Source: Chaenocephalus aceratus (taxonomy: Eukaryota > Chordata > Actinopteri > Perciformes > Channichthyidae). From it: a stretch of DNA of 64,000 nucleotides. The notes under the pieces were generated by a model, which had not been told where the DNA came from, ran no database searches, and saw nothing but the letters and a program-made list of their open reading frames with translations. The stretch spans positions 27,000,952 to 27,064,951 of the forward strand of contig CM043800.1 in the NCBI GenBank assembly GCA_023974075.1, in the 5' to 3' direction. Made by a program: the position numbers and the translations under genes. This document shows positions 63,380-64,000 of the stretch, in pieces (the stretch's first letter is position 1; each line of letters opens with the position of its first letter).

Positions 63380-64000
63380 GTATGTAACTTTTATTTATTT
63401 TTAAGTAGCCGAATTATGTGTTACTGTTTTACAAATTGGAAGTGGAGCTGAGAGATCAACAGGTAGCAGCTGCACTGTGGAGGCAAATGACAGGGTGCTT
63501 TTTCTACTCAGGAAAAAACATTACCCGTTGTATTTATTCGTGTTTAAATGCAACACATTGCTGGACTTTTTTTGTGTGTAGTTGTTTTTTCCTCACTAAT
63601 TGAGTTGATGAAATGAGATGGAGTGGAAGAAACGGATCAGTAGCCTACTGGTTAAGATGCAATGCTGCACCATTAACTGATCTTTGGATACATGCAATAA
63701 ATAAATTGATCAGTTTCTGAAAGCCACAAAACTGGACAAGAAACATTTAATACCACAACAAAGTTATGCATGGGTCCTTTAAATACAGTTTTGTTTTTGG
63801 TTCACCCAGTTCTGGCAATTAAAATGCTGCAGTGACATTTGGGCTGCAACTGGAAAATGTCAGAGTAGTTTAAAATGCCATCATAAATGACTCGGCAATC
63901 CCAAAACCAGAAGATATTCACCTTAACAATCATATAAAACAGAAATAAACAGCAAATCCTCAAACTTGGGAACAATTTTTTGGCACTTTTGCTTTAAAAA
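63380..64000. other. Presumed first intron of the right-edge gene
   Basis: AT-rich, no exon or repeat recognised before the window ends. Confidence 0.35.

Overview
The window is nuclear DNA from a ray-finned (teleost) fish. Genes are split by GT-AG introns of 80 bp to several kb, intergenic DNA is AT-rich, microsatellites are frequent, and the transposon load is typical of fish: L2/Maui-type and Tx1/L1-type LINE pieces, hAT elements, TTAA-flanked MITEs and a DIRS retrotransposon. SPHK2, RPL18 and CYTH2 also lie together on human 19q13.33, so this is the fish counterpart of that block. No tRNA, rRNA or CRISPR array was seen.

Layout. 2.1-4.1 kb (minus): a two-exon gene resembling the FAM181 family. 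4.15-5.65 kb: a TTAA-flanked MITE with an L2 LINE inserted next to its right end. 8.5-10.0 kb (plus): mpv17l, four coding exons. 10.9-15.1 kb (plus): rpl18, seven exons, the first coding only the start Met. 15.5-25.0 kb (plus): sphk2, seven coding exons. 27.6-28.2 kb: a long palindromic element ending about 220 bp before the cyth2 start codon. 28.4-35.8 kb (plus): cyth2, 12 coding exons plus a 3-nt microexon that makes the diglycine/triglycine PH-domain switch. 36.7-51.35 kb: a transposon graveyard. Its largest unit is an 8.9-kb hAT element (8-bp TSD CTTACACC) that contains a 5.45-kb DIRS retrotransposon and a second hAT element (8-bp TSD ATATAAAC). 52.6-57.3 kb (minus): a neuronal pentraxin with a His/Asp-rich insertion of about 110 residues. 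63.37 kb (plus): a possible first coding exon (MSSEK) of a gene that leaves the window.

The cellular genes are independent transcription units with unrelated jobs: ribosome (rpl18), sphingolipid signalling (sphk2), ARF activation (cyth2), organelle membrane (mpv17l) and a secreted synaptic organiser (nptx). Exon boundaries were set by reading splice sites and checking phase. The models for mpv17l (177 aa), rpl18 (188 aa), sphk2 (891 aa), cyth2 (400/401 aa) and nptx (615 aa) each close in frame with no stops. The most notable items are the nested transposons, the DIRS copy with readable terminal architecture and an open tyrosine recombinase but no reverse-transcriptase core, a tandem array of NRF1-like motifs inside that copy, the pentraxin insertion, and the cyth2 microexon.
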